A stretch of DNA of 64,000 nucleotides from Clostridia bacterium (lineage in GTDB: Bacteria; Bacillota; Clostridia; Oscillospirales; Acutalibacteraceae), in the NCBI GenBank assembly GCA_017621885.1, contig JAGASD010000035.1:1-64000 (forward strand), in the 5' to 3' direction. The first letter of the stretch is position 1. Each line of letters begins with the position of its first letter. The notes under the pieces are model-generated. The model was not told the DNA's origin. It saw only the letters and a program-made list of their open reading frames with translations, and ran no database searches. Both the position numbers and the translations under genes were made by a program. Positions 37,951 to 47,180 of this stretch are shown here, piece by piece.

Positions 37951-39297
37951 ATGAATATTTTAGTTCTTAACGGCAGTCCTAAGGGTGAATACAGCGTTAC
38001 ACTCCAGACTGTTAATTTTCTGATGAAGATTTATCCCGAGCACAATTTTGAGGTGCTTCACGTGGGTCATCGCATAAAGGCTCTTGAAAAAGATTTTTCC
38101 GGGGCAGAAAAAGTATTAAAGAATGCGGACCTTTTACTTTTTTCTTACCCTGTTTATACATTCATTGCGCCTTATCAGCTTCATAGGTTCATTGAAATTA
38201 TAAAAGAAAAAAATATTGACATTAAAGGTAAATTTGCAACACAGCTTTCAACCTCAAAGCATTTTTATGACGTGACCGCTCACAGATATATTCAGGATAA
38301 CTGTGCCGATATGGGTCTTAAATACATACGCGGTTTATCTGCCGATATGGACGATATTCTTACTGAAAAAGGTCAGAAAGAAGCGAAGGACTTTTTCAAC
38401 TACGTTTTATTCAGCATTGAAAACAATCTTTTTGAAAAAGAAAGCGTTATCAATACCCCTGCAAAAAAGGTTGCGGTTACAGTACCCGAAGAAAAGACTG
38501 CCAAAAAAAAGGGCGACGTTGTTATTCTTACAAACTGCAAGGAGGATGACGTACAATTAAAAAATATGATTGCCAGATTCAGAGCGGTTACCCCACGTAA
38601 AACAAGGGTTATAAACATCGGCGAATACGAGTTCAAAGGCGGTTGCCTTGGTTGCCTTTCATGTGCCACAACAGGAAAATGTGTTTACAAGGACGGCTTT
38701 GACGATTTCCTTCGCGGAAGCATACAGACCGCAGAATCTATTATCATTGCTTTTTCAATCAAAGACCACTCAATGGGCGCAAGCTTCAAGCTTTATGACG
38801 ACCGCCAATTCTGTAACGGTCACCGTACAGTCACAATGGGTATGCCCATGGGTTACCTTATAAGCGGTAATTACAGCGAAGAATATAATCTTCAGATGAT
38901 CGTTGAAGGGCGTGCCCAGGTCGGAAGCAACTTTCTTGCAGGTGTGGCTACTGATGAAACCTCACCGGACAGTGAAATCGACAACCTTGCCGTTACGCTT
39001 GAATACGCTCTCGAAAATTCTTACGTACCCCCGCAGAATTTCTACGGTATTGGCGGTGCTAAGATTTTCCGTGACCTTATCTGGCTTATGCAGGGTATGA
39101 TGAAGGCTGACCACAAATTCTACAAAGCACACGGTCAGTATGATTTTCCACAGAAAAAACGCGGCACAATGATAGCAATGTACCTTGTGGGCGCTTTGGC
39201 TTCATCACCGAAAATCAAAGCAAAAATGGGTAATATGATGAACGAAGGTATGCTTATGCCCTATAAAAAGATGCTCGATAAAATAAATAAAGAATAA
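37951..39297 (+). CDS. Tandem flavodoxin-fold NAD(P)H oxidoreductase
   Basis: A 448-residue protein of two flavodoxin-like halves. Half 1 (residues ~1-170) has the FMN-phosphate loop VLNGSPKGEYS and DLLLFSYPVYTFIAP. Half 2 (~190-400) has VVILTNCKEDD, a CLGCLSCATTGKCVYKDGF segment like the NADPH-dependent FMN reductases with conserved cysteines, and ESIIIAFSIKDHSMGASFK. Cys-rich members in anaerobes may pass electrons from flavin to small acceptors. Substrate is unknown. The ATG at 37951 follows TATAGGAG. Confidence 0.8.
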   Translation: MNILVLNGSPKGEYSVTLQTVNFLMKIYPEHNFEVLHVGHRIKALEKDFSGAEKVLKNADLLLFSYPVYTFIAPYQLHRFIEIIKEKNIDIKGKFATQLSTSKHFYDVTAHRYIQDNCADMGLKYIRGLSADMDDILTEKGQKEAKDFFNYVLFSIENNLFEKESVINTPAKKVAVTVPEEKTAKKKGDVVILTNCKEDDVQLKNMIARFRAVTPRKTRVINIGEYEFKGGCLGCLSCATTGKCVYKDGFDDFLRGSIQTAESIIIAFSIKDHSMGASFKLYDDRQFCNGHRTVTMGMPMGYLISGNYSEEYNLQMIVEGRAQVGSNFLAGVATDETSPDSEIDNLAVTLEYALENSYVPPQNFYGIGGAKIFRDLIWLMQGMMKADHKFYKAHGQYDFPQKKRGTMIAMYLVGALASSPKIKAKMGNMMNEGMLMPYKKMLDKINKE

Positions 39298-39300
39298 AAG

Positions 39301-39347
39301 AAATGACCCTCGATTGATGTTTCTTCACACAACAATCAAGGGTCATT
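39301..39347. terminator. Bidirectional terminator (copy 1 of a duplicated module)
   Basis: A long stem built on AAATGACCCT/AGGGTCATTT plus GATTG/CAATC. It ends the flavodoxin gene (+) and the small minus-strand unit starting near 39588. Confidence 0.8.
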
Positions 39348-39617
39348 TCTGTTCTATTTTAGTATCTAACATCTTTTGGTTACCTCTCTTTCTGTTGATT
39401 TTTGTACCTTTGGATTATTGAAACCGTTCCGCAATCTGATTTTTAAATTTAATCTATATAAACTCCCGTAAGTGAGAAGCACTTTCGATTCGGAATATTT
39501 TCAATTTTCTGAAGATACCGCCTTAGCTCTTTTCATTTATTTGAGCTCATCTTTATTTGTACATCGGTCTCACCCTTTCTTTGACTATAGAATACCATTT
39601 TAAAAGCGTTTTTTCAA
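39301..39617 (-). ncRNA. Minus-strand small transcription unit, copy 1
   Basis: A promoter reads leftward: TTGAAA (39612-39617), 17 bases, TATTCT (39589-39594). The transcript would start with CAAAGAAAGGGTGAGACCG then ATG-TAC-AAA-TAA, a start-stop mini-ORF with a good ribosome site. Near the end is AGAGAGGTAACCAAAAG followed by ATG and the nine-codon frame MLDTKIEQK. It stops at the terminator 39301-39347, whose minus-strand side is T-rich. A second unit with the same promoter, mini-ORF pattern and ending is at 40569-41007. Function unknown. Confidence 0.5.
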
Positions 39618-39702
39618 TTCGCAGAATAAATAAAGATAAAAGGCCGTATTTATTCAAAACACAGAAATTGTGTCGCAGTCGCGTTGACTTTATTCATAAT
39701 CA

Positions 39703-39732
39703 TTGACAAATATATATTTTATTTGTTATACT
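39703..39732 (+). promoter_or_regulatory. Promoter of the decayed hydrolase gene
   Basis: TTGACA (39703-39708), 18 bases, TATACT (39727-39732). Confidence 0.7.
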
Positions 39733-39786
39733 GAATATGTTGGGTCGTTTAAAGCCCGACATTTTTATTTTATTAAGGAAGATTAT

Positions 39787-40531
39787 ATGACTATAAAAAA
39801 AGGAAAAACAAAAAAGATACTGAAAGTGCTTGTTTCAATTATTTTTGTAACAGCATTACTTTTTTCTGCATTTTTTATTTATACCGCAGATTATTATCAC
39901 GCCGAATATGAGAGCGTTGAGGTATTTGCAACGGCTTCACCTGTTACAATTGAAACCGTTGATGATAATACTATGATATTTTCTGCACCGGGCGCAAAAA
40001 CAGGTTTAATTTTTTATCCCGGGTGGTAAGGTTGAATACACCGCTTACATCCCATTGATGAAGGCTTGCGCTTCAAAAGGAATTACCTGCCTACTTGTTA
40101 AAATGCCTTTTAATCTGGCGGTTTTCGATGTGAATGCCGCAGACGGTCTTAAAGAGCATTGCCCCGATGTTCAGAACTGGTATATCGGCGGTCATTCTCT
40201 TGGCGGCTCAATGGCAGCAACACATCTTTCCGAAAACCCTCAAAATTACGAAGGTCTTGTTTTATTAGCTTCTTATTCTACATCTGATATTTCTGGTTGC
40301 GGTATTGATGTTTTGTCGGTTTACGGTAGCTAAGACAAGGTTCTTAACAAAGAAAAATATAATGAGTATTTATCTTGTTTACCAAAGAACTTTACAGAGA
40401 TTATTATAGAAGGCGGTTGCCACGCATATTTCGGAATGTACGGCGAACAAGAAGGAGACGGTACCGCTTCCGTATCTAACCGGGAGCAGATTGAAAAAAC
40501 AGCTGACGCCATATTTGAATTTACAAAATAA
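39787..40531 (+). pseudogene. Alpha/beta hydrolase, broken by frameshift and nonsense mutation
   Basis: The first part (from 39787) encodes a membrane or signal segment (ILKVLVSIIFVTALLFSAFF) and a beta region ending FYPGW-stop. Removing one G from the GGG run at about 40020-40023 restores FYPGGKVEYTAYIPLMKACA and the nucleophile elbow IGGHSLGGSMAA. A second lesion is TAA at 40331-40333 where the frame ...VYGS-stop-DKVLNKEKY continues; GAA is the likely ancestral codon. The restored frame holds the catalytic histidine region IEGGCHAYFGMYGEQ and ends at 40531. Two independent lesions point to true decay rather than a single read error. Confidence 0.85.
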
Positions 40532-40568
40532 AAAAACACCCCTTAGGGTGAAATCAGAATAAAAAAAT

Positions 40569-41007
40569 GAAATGACCCTTGACCGAATGTTTCTTTACAC
40601 ATTTTCCCCGGTCAAGGGTCATTTCTGTTCACTCTTGATATCTAACATCTTTTTGTTTACCTCTCTTTCTCAGATTGGATATTACCCTCTTTTTTCTTAC
40701 ATTCCACCGAACACTTTTTTGTTTTATCCCATACTGTGGGTCGCATTTTTGTTTCGGAACATTTTCTTTTTAAGAAGGCTTTATCCTTTGGTTTTTTAAG
40801 ATTTTCTTACAATCCCCTTCATTGTTTTTTCTTTATTTAAAGGTTTTTAAAAGTTAACACTTCATTGTAAGTTTATCTTATTAAACCTGAAAGCGTTTAC
40901 CGGTACATTGGTCTCACCTTTCCTTTTATTTAGTTTAGGTTTTTACCTGTTCATCGGTACCACCCTTTCTTTGACTATAGAATAACACATAAATCGCGCA
41001 TTTTCAA
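40569..41007 (-). ncRNA. Minus-strand small transcription unit, copy 2
   Basis: Promoter TTGAAA (41002-41007), 17 bases, TATTCT (40979-40984) on the minus strand. The predicted RNA begins CAAAGAAAGGGTGGTACCG then ATG-AAC-AGG-TAA. It later repeats GGAAAGGTGAGACCA then ATG-TAC-CGG-TAA. Near its end it has AGAGAGGTAAACAAAAAG followed by ATG and the frame MLDIKSEQK. It ends at a 17-bp stem (40569-40625) followed by T7 on the minus strand. The shared architecture with copy 1, despite a diverged body, suggests the unit is functional. Confidence 0.5.
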
Positions 41008-41093
41008 TACGCAATATTGTACAAAGTTACACAAAACCATTTGTTTATATCGCAGATTTTGGCTATTTTGCCCAATTTTTTTCTACAAAACTA

Positions 41094-41122
41094 TTGACTT
41101 TTATGTATTTTTTTGATATACT
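41094..41122 (+). promoter_or_regulatory. Promoter and 5'-UTR hairpin of the phosphoesterase gene
   Basis: TTGACT (41094-41099), 17 bases, TATACT (41117-41122). The leader then carries AGCGGTT-aa-AACCGCT followed by TTTTTTATTT before the AGGAGG site, which could act as an attenuator. Confidence 0.7.
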
Positions 41123-41175
41123 TATTTTTGTTGAGCGGTTAAAACCGCTATTTTTTATTTCAGGAGGGTAATATT

Positions 41176-42279
41176 ATGGCAATTATCAAACTTATTATTT
41201 CATTCTTATTGTCATTCACTCAGATTTTAGTTCCTATTGATGCGTGGCTTCAGTCCGGTGGTGAAGAATCATATTTCACAGAATGGTCAATCACCGACAC
41301 ATTTGACGAAGATGACTACATTGAGATTGAAAAGGTTCCCGGTGAAGACTTTGTTGTTCTTAACCTTGCAGACGTTCAGCTTGATGAAGAAGAGCTTTAT
41401 GGCGATGCGGGTATTTACACAGAAGACCTTATCAGAAAGCTTGTTGCAGAAAAAGATCCCGACCTTATCACTTTAAGCGGTGATAATGCATGGTGCTCAA
41501 TGGCCTACCTTGAACTTATTGAATTAATGGATTCATTCGGTATTCCGTGGGCTCCCGTTATGGGTAACCACGACGGTCAGGGTTGTCCCAGCGAATTCTG
41601 GGCAGCATATAACCTTGCATCTGCTGAAAACTGTCTTTTCCAGTTCGGTCCCAAGGATATGGGCTACGGCAACTACATCATCAACATCACAGAAAATGAT
41701 AAAATTATTCACACCTTCTTTATGATGGATACTCACAACAGCAACGAATTCACCCAGGAAGATGGTACTGTTGTTGAGGGCTACGACCATCTCTGGCCCA
41801 ACCAGTTAGCCTGGTATGAATGGGCAGTTGAGGGCATTGCAGACCTTGCAGGTGAAACTGTTGAAAGCACAGTGATTATGCACATCCCCGTTTTTGAAAT
41901 TCACGAAGCATGGGATTCAGTTAACATTGAAAAAGACGGCTATGAATTTGGCATAGTTGATCCCGACAACACAATCGGCGCAACAGGTAACGTATACGAA
42001 AACCCCTGCCCCGCACCCGTTAACAACGGCTTCTTTGACCTTTGCAAGGAATTAGGCAGCACAAAGAACATAATTTTCGGTCACGACCACGTTAACGATT
42101 GCAGCGTTCCTTACGAAGGCATCCGTCTTACCTACGCTGTTAAATCAGGCTTCGGCTGCTATTGGGAAAAGGATATGATCGGCGGCACAACCATCAACAT
42201 CAATTCGCTCGGTAATGCATCCGTTCATCAGCATTATTACAGCCTTATTGAAAACGGCTGGCTTATTTCGGACAATTAA
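41176..42279 (+). CDS. Secreted metallophosphoesterase
   Basis: A 367-residue calcineurin-like phosphoesterase with an N-terminal signal or anchor (IIKLIISFLLSFTQILVPI). Metal-binding motifs in order: LADVQLDEE (D-x-Q in place of D-x-H), TLSGDNAW (G-D-N), MGNHDGQG (G-N-H-D), a histidine in VIMHIPVFEIHEAW, and FGHDHVNDC (G-H-x-H). The substitution of Q for H in motif I is seen in some nucleotidase-like branches. Substrate could be a phosphodiester or nucleotide outside the cell. AGGAGG precedes the start. Confidence 0.85.
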   Translation: MAIIKLIISFLLSFTQILVPIDAWLQSGGEESYFTEWSITDTFDEDDYIEIEKVPGEDFVVLNLADVQLDEEELYGDAGIYTEDLIRKLVAEKDPDLITLSGDNAWCSMAYLELIELMDSFGIPWAPVMGNHDGQGCPSEFWAAYNLASAENCLFQFGPKDMGYGNYIINITENDKIIHTFFMMDTHNSNEFTQEDGTVVEGYDHLWPNQLAWYEWAVEGIADLAGETVESTVIMHIPVFEIHEAWDSVNIEKDGYEFGIVDPDNTIGATGNVYENPCPAPVNNGFFDLCKELGSTKNIIFGHDHVNDCSVPYEGIRLTYAVKSGFGCYWEKDMIGGTTININSLGNASVHQHYYSLIENGWLISDN

Positions 42280-42326
42280 ATAAAAATTTTTCGCAAAACT
42301 AATACAGGGCTGCAAATAACAGTAAA

Positions 42327-42366
42327 AGAGGTAATACGGATAATTTCCGTGTTACCTCTCTTTTTT
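42327..42366. terminator. Rho-independent terminator
   Basis: A 14-bp stem (42327-42340 with 42346-42359) with one G-T pair, then T6, between the phosphoesterase (+) and MFS (-) genes. Confidence 0.85.
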
Positions 42367-42401
42367 CGTGCTTTCACCCTTGGTGGTGAGTAAGTGCATC
42401 T

Positions 42402-43643
42402 TTATTTACACAACTTTTCATTGCGAGATTTTTTTATTGCCCAAAATACAGGTATAGCCATAATCGGGAAAAGGGCACCTACAAGCATACCGAGCTTCAT
42501 TCCCATTTGCTCAGGTGCAAGGTTAAGGCTTTGAGCCAAATCAACAAGCTGCGGACTCGCTATGGCAAAATCTGTAATGATACCAATAAGCTGGGGACCA
42601 ACGGAAGCACCCAAATCACCGCCTGCCGCCATCATAGCAAAAATAAACACACCGCCTTGAGGGAATCTGTCAGATGCAACAATGAGAGAACCGGGCCAGA
42701 GCATCGAAACGCACAAACCCGTAAAGGCACAAGCAACAAGACCTATCAACGGCTGATTACATATTGCAGCAACTAAATAACAGGCGGCTGCTCCTAAAAC
42801 ACCGAGAAAAAGAACGTTGCCGATTTTCTTACCCTTTTTAGCATAAAGCGTTCTCCCCAGGCCAAGCATCACAGAGAACACGGCAACACCAAAAATATCT
42901 CCCCAAACTTTTGGTATTCCTAAAGCTTCTTCAAGATAGCCGGAGCTCCATTGAGCCATTGTGCATTCGCTTGCTCCCCCAAGAAAAATTGCGCCTACGC
43001 AAAGCCACAAGCCTTTGTTTTTTAAAAAGCTCAAAGCACCCGAAACCTTTTCGGGAGTTTCCATCTGAGGTATTTTGGCTTTTGCGAACAACAAAAAAGA
43101 GGTTAACGGAACAACCATAAATAAAAATGCAAGCCAATGCCAGTTTTGAGAACCGAAAAGAGAAAGGAACAATGTGCTGAGCAGAATTACGGGAACAACA
43201 CCCCATGCATACACTGAGTGAAGCTTACTCATTTCCCTGTCGGGATCATCTGACGGAATAGCCGCAATAACGGGACTTATAAGCACCTCTGCAAGTCCGC
43301 CCGAAGCAGAAAACACAAGCGTACCTGCCACAAGACCCACATAGGCATTCTCAGGGAAAATAAGAGGGAAAGCAGAGTAAAGGAATAACCCCGTAAAAGT
43401 CAACAACGGTGTTATTTTTACTGCCAACGGAATATTGAATTTATGTGAAAAGAAAGAAAAAATGAGGTCGATTGAAAGCTGCGTAATAAAGTTGATCAGC
43501 ACCAGTAAACCTAAAAGTGAGTATGATATCCCATAAAAGTTATGGAAGGTCAAAAATAAAATCGGCGATATATTTCCGACAACCGACATTGATAAGTTGG
43601 TTGTGTAGCAAGCATATTTTAATCTTTTGTAATCACTTTTCAT
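42402..43643 (-). CDS. MFS transporter, sugar-type
   Basis: A 413-residue major facilitator with about twelve hydrophobic helices, including ISPILFLTFHNFYGISYSLL, LLVLINFITQLSIDLIFSFF and LVAGTLVFSASGGLAEVLIS, and a central charged loop. The fold resembles FucP-like or oligosaccharide MFS carriers of gut Clostridia. GGGAG lies before the ATG, overlapping the stop of the GH43-like gene just upstream on the minus strand (3-base gap). The pair probably imports and processes a common glycan. Substrate is inferred only from context. Confidence 0.82.
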   Translation of the reverse strand: MKSDYKRLKYACYTTNLSMSVVGNISPILFLTFHNFYGISYSLLGLLVLINFITQLSIDLIFSFFSHKFNIPLAVKITPLLTFTGLFLYSAFPLIFPENAYVGLVAGTLVFSASGGLAEVLISPVIAAIPSDDPDREMSKLHSVYAWGVVPVILLSTLFLSLFGSQNWHWLAFLFMVVPLTSFLLFAKAKIPQMETPEKVSGALSFLKNKGLWLCVGAIFLGGASECTMAQWSSGYLEEALGIPKVWGDIFGVAVFSVMLGLGRTLYAKKGKKIGNVLFLGVLGAAACYLVAAICNQPLIGLVACAFTGLCVSMLWPGSLIVASDRFPQGGVFIFAMMAAGGDLGASVGPQLIGIITDFAIASPQLVDLAQSLNLAPEQMGMKLGMLVGALFPIMAIPVFWAIKKSRNEKLCK

Positions 43644-43646
43644 TTT

Positions 43647-44540
43647 TTACTCCCGGAATACACTTATTAATTTTTCATACTCTTCATTTGTTACGTGCAT
43701 AACTGAGCCGTGACGGGGTCTTAAAAGGTTAAGAGAAAACCTTTCGGGCTCAACCCTTCGGAAATGTATCAGATCGGTGCTTTCCTGCATAAAATAACCG
43801 CCGGACCTGAATTGGTCTGCAATTAAAACATATTTATTGGTACCGAGGATTTTATATGTACAATGTCCCTCCAAGGCAACGTCTGCAACAGAAATCTTGT
43901 TATCATCAGGCTCCGTATACGGTCCTGAGAGATGCTCCGAAACAACGTAACATATTGCATTTTTCTTTTCATCTGCCACAAAGAGATAATATTTGCCGTC
44001 TTTTTCAATAATATCTCCGTCAATGCCTGCCATATTGCTTTTGGGTCTGAATAAAACCTCGGGACTTGTTGTAAGGCTTTTGAAATCCTTTGTATACGCA
44101 TACCACATAACCGTGTCAAGGTCATCATCAGCGTTATTGTGGCTCCAATAAATCATATACTCCCCTTTTTCACTGTCATACATAACCTGGGGAGCCCACA
44201 CTCTGTTGGCAGACTTTGTTTCGGGAAAATGTGAAAAATCAATTATGCGCTCATTTTCCCAGTTAATTAAATCCTTACTGTCCCACAGAACCATTGAATT
44301 ATTATTTGCCCAGCCGTCCGAACTGCGCATATCAGTGGCTATAATATGAAAAGCACCCTCATTATCGCGGAAAATGTAAGGGTCACGGCAGCATTTTTTG
44401 CCGAGAGTCTGTGTTATAACAGGCTCGTTATTATTTAATGCGGTAAAATTATATCCGTCCTCCGAAAGAGCAAAATGTACCCTTTCCTCTTCGGGAGCGT
44501 TACCCGTAAAATAACAAAAAAGATATTTGCTGAGCTTCAT
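43647..44540 (-). CDS. Glycoside hydrolase, GH43-like five-bladed propeller
   Basis: A 297-residue protein starting MKLSKYLFCYFTGN. GH43-type blade motifs: CCRDPYIFRDNEGAFHIIAT, then NRVWAPQVMYDSEKGEYMIY, GIDGDIIEKDGKYYLFVAD and ALEGHCTYKI, carrying the usual D/D/E catalytic framework (RDP, IDGD, EGH). No signal peptide is seen, so it is a cytoplasmic arabinosidase or xylosidase candidate. The start at 44540 follows GGGAGGTGG. It is divergent from the GH36 gene and upstream of the MFS gene in one operon. Confidence 0.78.
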   Translation of the reverse strand: MKLSKYLFCYFTGNAPEEERVHFALSEDGYNFTALNNNEPVITQTLGKKCCRDPYIFRDNEGAFHIIATDMRSSDGWANNNSMVLWDSKDLINWENERIIDFSHFPETKSANRVWAPQVMYDSEKGEYMIYWSHNNADDDLDTVMWYAYTKDFKSLTTSPEVLFRPKSNMAGIDGDIIEKDGKYYLFVADEKKNAICYVVSEHLSGPYTEPDDNKISVADVALEGHCTYKILGTNKYVLIADQFRSGGYFMQESTDLIHFRRVEPERFSLNLLRPRHGSVMHVTNEEYEKLISVFRE

Positions 44541-44655
44541 AAAATCCACCTCCCGATGATTTTAACAACTTTTATAGCTTTTAGCAACAAAAATTTTCGT
44601 GACTTTATTTTTATATAATGATATAATATAAAAAAATACCCTTAGGGTGATTAAA

Positions 44656-46374
44656 ATGGATTTCAAAATAACCGGAGGCAACAAAAACGCTTCAATAAAA
44701 ATAACTGAAAAAACAGAAGGCACGTTACACTTCCTTTTCGTTAATATGACTTTACCACAAGCCGAAATCCCCGAAAAGTTTTCAATCCGTTGGAAGCACA
44801 GCGTAAAAGATTGCGCTTTTACATGGAATCCCGGTATGATGGATATTCACGGCCTTTATTTTGAATGGGGTAAAAAAACAATCAATTCACGGCTTGCTTC
44901 GTGGATGCCTTTACAGCAGTTGATTTCAAGAAACGGCAAAAACAAGCTGACCATCGCTGTTTCGGATGTAGATAATCCAATTGAACTCGGCACGGGTGTT
45001 TGCGAAGAGGATGCAACAATTGAATGCGAAATAACTTTTTTCACAGTGCCCACCGCACCACGCACAGAGTATTCTGCAGTAATACGTCTTGATACAGAAA
45101 GCGTTGAATATTACGACAGTATTTACAACGTTTTAAATTGGTGGGAAAACGAATGCGGTTATGAGCCCGCCTTTGTACCCGAAAGCGCAAAAGACCCCGT
45201 GGACTCATTGTGGTACAGCTTCCACCAGGAGCTTGACAAAGAGAAAATAATTAAAGAGTGCGAGCTTTCGTCACAGCTTGGTATGAAAACCGTTATCATA
45301 GACGATGGCTGGCAGACAGACGACAACAACCGCGGTTATGCCTTTTGCGGTGATTGGGCTGTTTCACCAAAGAAAATGGGCGATATGAAAACCCTTATTG
45401 AAAATATCCATAAAACCGGTATGAAGGTTATGCTGTGGTATTCAGTCCCCTTTGTGGGTATTCATAGTAAAAAATATGAAGAGTTTAAAAATATGTTTTT
45501 AGATAAGTCAGGGGATGAAAAAACATTTTTTGCCCTTGACCCCCGCTACAAAAAGGTGCGCGACTACCTTGTGAGCATATATGAAAAGGCTGTAAAAGAA
45601 TGGAGTCTTGACGGCTTAAAGCTTGATTTTATCGACTCTTTTTATCTTAAAGGCAAATCGCTCGAACACGATACCGCAAGAGATTATCAGAGCCTTGAAG
45701 ATGCAATACACGCACTTATGAGTGAAGTGAAAAAGCGTCTTACAGAAATCAACCCCGAAATCCTTATTGAATTCCGTCAATCCTACGTGGGACCCTCTAT
45801 CAGAAAATACGGCAATATGCTCCGCGTAGGTGATTGTCCCTGCGATATACTGAAAAACAGATTCAATATCGTTAATCTTCGCTACACCTCGGGCAAAACC
45901 GCTGTACATTCAGATATGATTATGTGGAATACCGAAGACACGGTAGAAAATGCCGCCTTGCAATTTACAAGCATTCTTTACGGTGTACCGCAGATTTCAA
46001 TGCTTATTGAAAAGCTCCCTCCTGGCCATTATGAAATGCTTAAATTCTACATTTCATTCTGGAAAGAGTGGAAAACTGTTCTTCTTGACGGTAAGCTCAC
46101 CGCAACAAACCCCGAATGTGAATACAGCCTTGTTTGCTCCCGTCTTGATGATACGGAAATTTACACCGCTTATTCCGATACCGTAATCCCCGTAACAACA
46201 GAAAAAACAATTGCAGTAAACGCATCCGCATATAATTCACTAATAATTAAAAATGCTCTTAACAAAAATTACAGGGTGTTGAATTGTATGGGTAAAGAGA
46301 TTGCAAATGGTATGTTATCAGCCGATTTGCAAGAGATAGATGTACCCACAGCGGGTATTATATTTATTGATTAA
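44656..46374 (+). CDS. GH36-type alpha-galactosidase
   Basis: A 572-residue clan GH-D enzyme starting MDFKITGGNKNASIKI. A beta-sandwich N-terminus (~1-170) leads into the barrel. VIIDDGWQTDDNNRGYAFCG then GDWAVSPKKMGDMKTLIENI is the hallmark GH36 block. The nucleophile aspartate is in DGLKLDFIDSF, and the acid/base region is in MLRVGDCPCD. It hydrolyses alpha-galactosides (raffinose-type, galactomannan) or alpha-GalNAc. No signal peptide is present. AGGGTG precedes the ATG. Confidence 0.85.
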   Translation: MDFKITGGNKNASIKITEKTEGTLHFLFVNMTLPQAEIPEKFSIRWKHSVKDCAFTWNPGMMDIHGLYFEWGKKTINSRLASWMPLQQLISRNGKNKLTIAVSDVDNPIELGTGVCEEDATIECEITFFTVPTAPRTEYSAVIRLDTESVEYYDSIYNVLNWWENECGYEPAFVPESAKDPVDSLWYSFHQELDKEKIIKECELSSQLGMKTVIIDDGWQTDDNNRGYAFCGDWAVSPKKMGDMKTLIENIHKTGMKVMLWYSVPFVGIHSKKYEEFKNMFLDKSGDEKTFFALDPRYKKVRDYLVSIYEKAVKEWSLDGLKLDFIDSFYLKGKSLEHDTARDYQSLEDAIHALMSEVKKRLTEINPEILIEFRQSYVGPSIRKYGNMLRVGDCPCDILKNRFNIVNLRYTSGKTAVHSDMIMWNTEDTVENAALQFTSILYGVPQISMLIEKLPPGHYEMLKFYISFWKEWKTVLLDGKLTATNPECEYSLVCSRLDDTEIYTAYSDTVIPVTTEKTIAVNASAYNSLIIKNALNKNYRVLNCMGKEIANGMLSADLQEIDVPTAGIIFID

Positions 46375-46378
46375 AATT

Positions 46379-46409
46379 ATCACCTGATGCAGTTTTTGCA
46401 TCAGGTGAT
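46379..46409 (+). terminator. Rho-independent terminator
   Basis: A 13-bp perfect stem (46379-46391 with 46397-46409) directly after the GH36 stop. Confidence 0.85.
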
Positions 46410-46465
46410 GTTTACTTATGTATAACAATAAATTAAAATATTTATCAGATTAGAGCAAAAAAAAT

Positions 46466-46765
46466 TGTAGCGAAGCCTATCCTCCTTGCGAGCTTCAGCT
46501 CGGAGGGAGGGGGACCATTCTACGATAAAACTGTTGCCAATAATATGTTTACCACGGATAAAGTATGCTTTTGTTTAATTAAAGTTCGGGCGGAATGGTG
46601 GAAGGTCCTTACGAAGCTGTTTTTTCAATAAATTGCGGGGACTCTCCACCGTCCGATAAAATTTACTATAAAAACAACCTTCAATCACGCCTTTAACTAT
46701 GTTGTTATACTTAACTTGCGATAAGACGGTCCCCCTCTCTCCTTACGCAGAGAGGTAAAACATAA
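46466..46765. mobile_element. MITE-like non-coding repeat (copy 2)
   Basis: It shares with the element at 34070-34490 the left end GCGAAGCCTATCCTCC, GGGAGGGGGACCATTCT, the internal GGCGGAATGGTGGAAGG, the opposing ACTCTCCACC, and the right end GGTCCCCCTCTC plus AGAGAGGTA. The middle segments differ. It is non-coding and about 300 bases long. Ends are approximate. Confidence 0.65.
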
Positions 46766-46858
46766 CCGTAGCTTTATTAAATAAACGACATAAAGAAAAC
46801 AAGGACATTACTGCAAGAAATAAAGATAATCCGATAAACAGTTCAATATTTCTCTCAA

Positions 46859-47176
46859 TTATTTCTCCAATATCGGATTAAATATTTTTAATACTGTTGC
46901 ATAGCCAACTATACGTGCGCCCTCTTGAATATTAATTCGTTTACCCACCCACAAACAATTTGGATATGCTTCCGGTGTTAAAAAAGTAATTGTTCCTTTA
47001 GCTGTTCCGTCAGGTTGCACCCACTCTGTATCATAATAATGATGCACTCCGGTGGTCAAATAATTATCAGTAACAAGGTGATGCGGTCTGTATCCGTCGG
47101 CAGCCGGATTTTTCCTTGTACCATTAAACTCAAAAATCACTTCAACATCGGGTTGTTCTTCAAATATAGTTTTCAC
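46859..47176 (-). CDS. Small EF-Tu domain-3-like protein
   Basis: A 105-residue stand-alone protein whose body resembles the third (beta-barrel) domain of EF-Tu: GYRPHHLVTDNYLTTGVHHY at the front and GKRINIQEGARIVGYATVLK at the end, the latter like the R-E-G-G-R-T-V-G-A-G-x-V segment of EF-Tu. No GTPase domain is present. The GTG start at 47176 follows GGTGA. Its role is unknown, and its stand-alone status is notable. It lies right after the HD gene on the minus strand (4-base gap). Confidence 0.65.
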   Translation of the reverse strand: MKTIFEEQPDVEVIFEFNGTRKNPAADGYRPHHLVTDNYLTTGVHHYYDTEWVQPDGTAKGTITFLTPEAYPNCLWVGKRINIQEGARIVGYATVLKIFNPILEK

Positions 47177-47180
47177 AATC

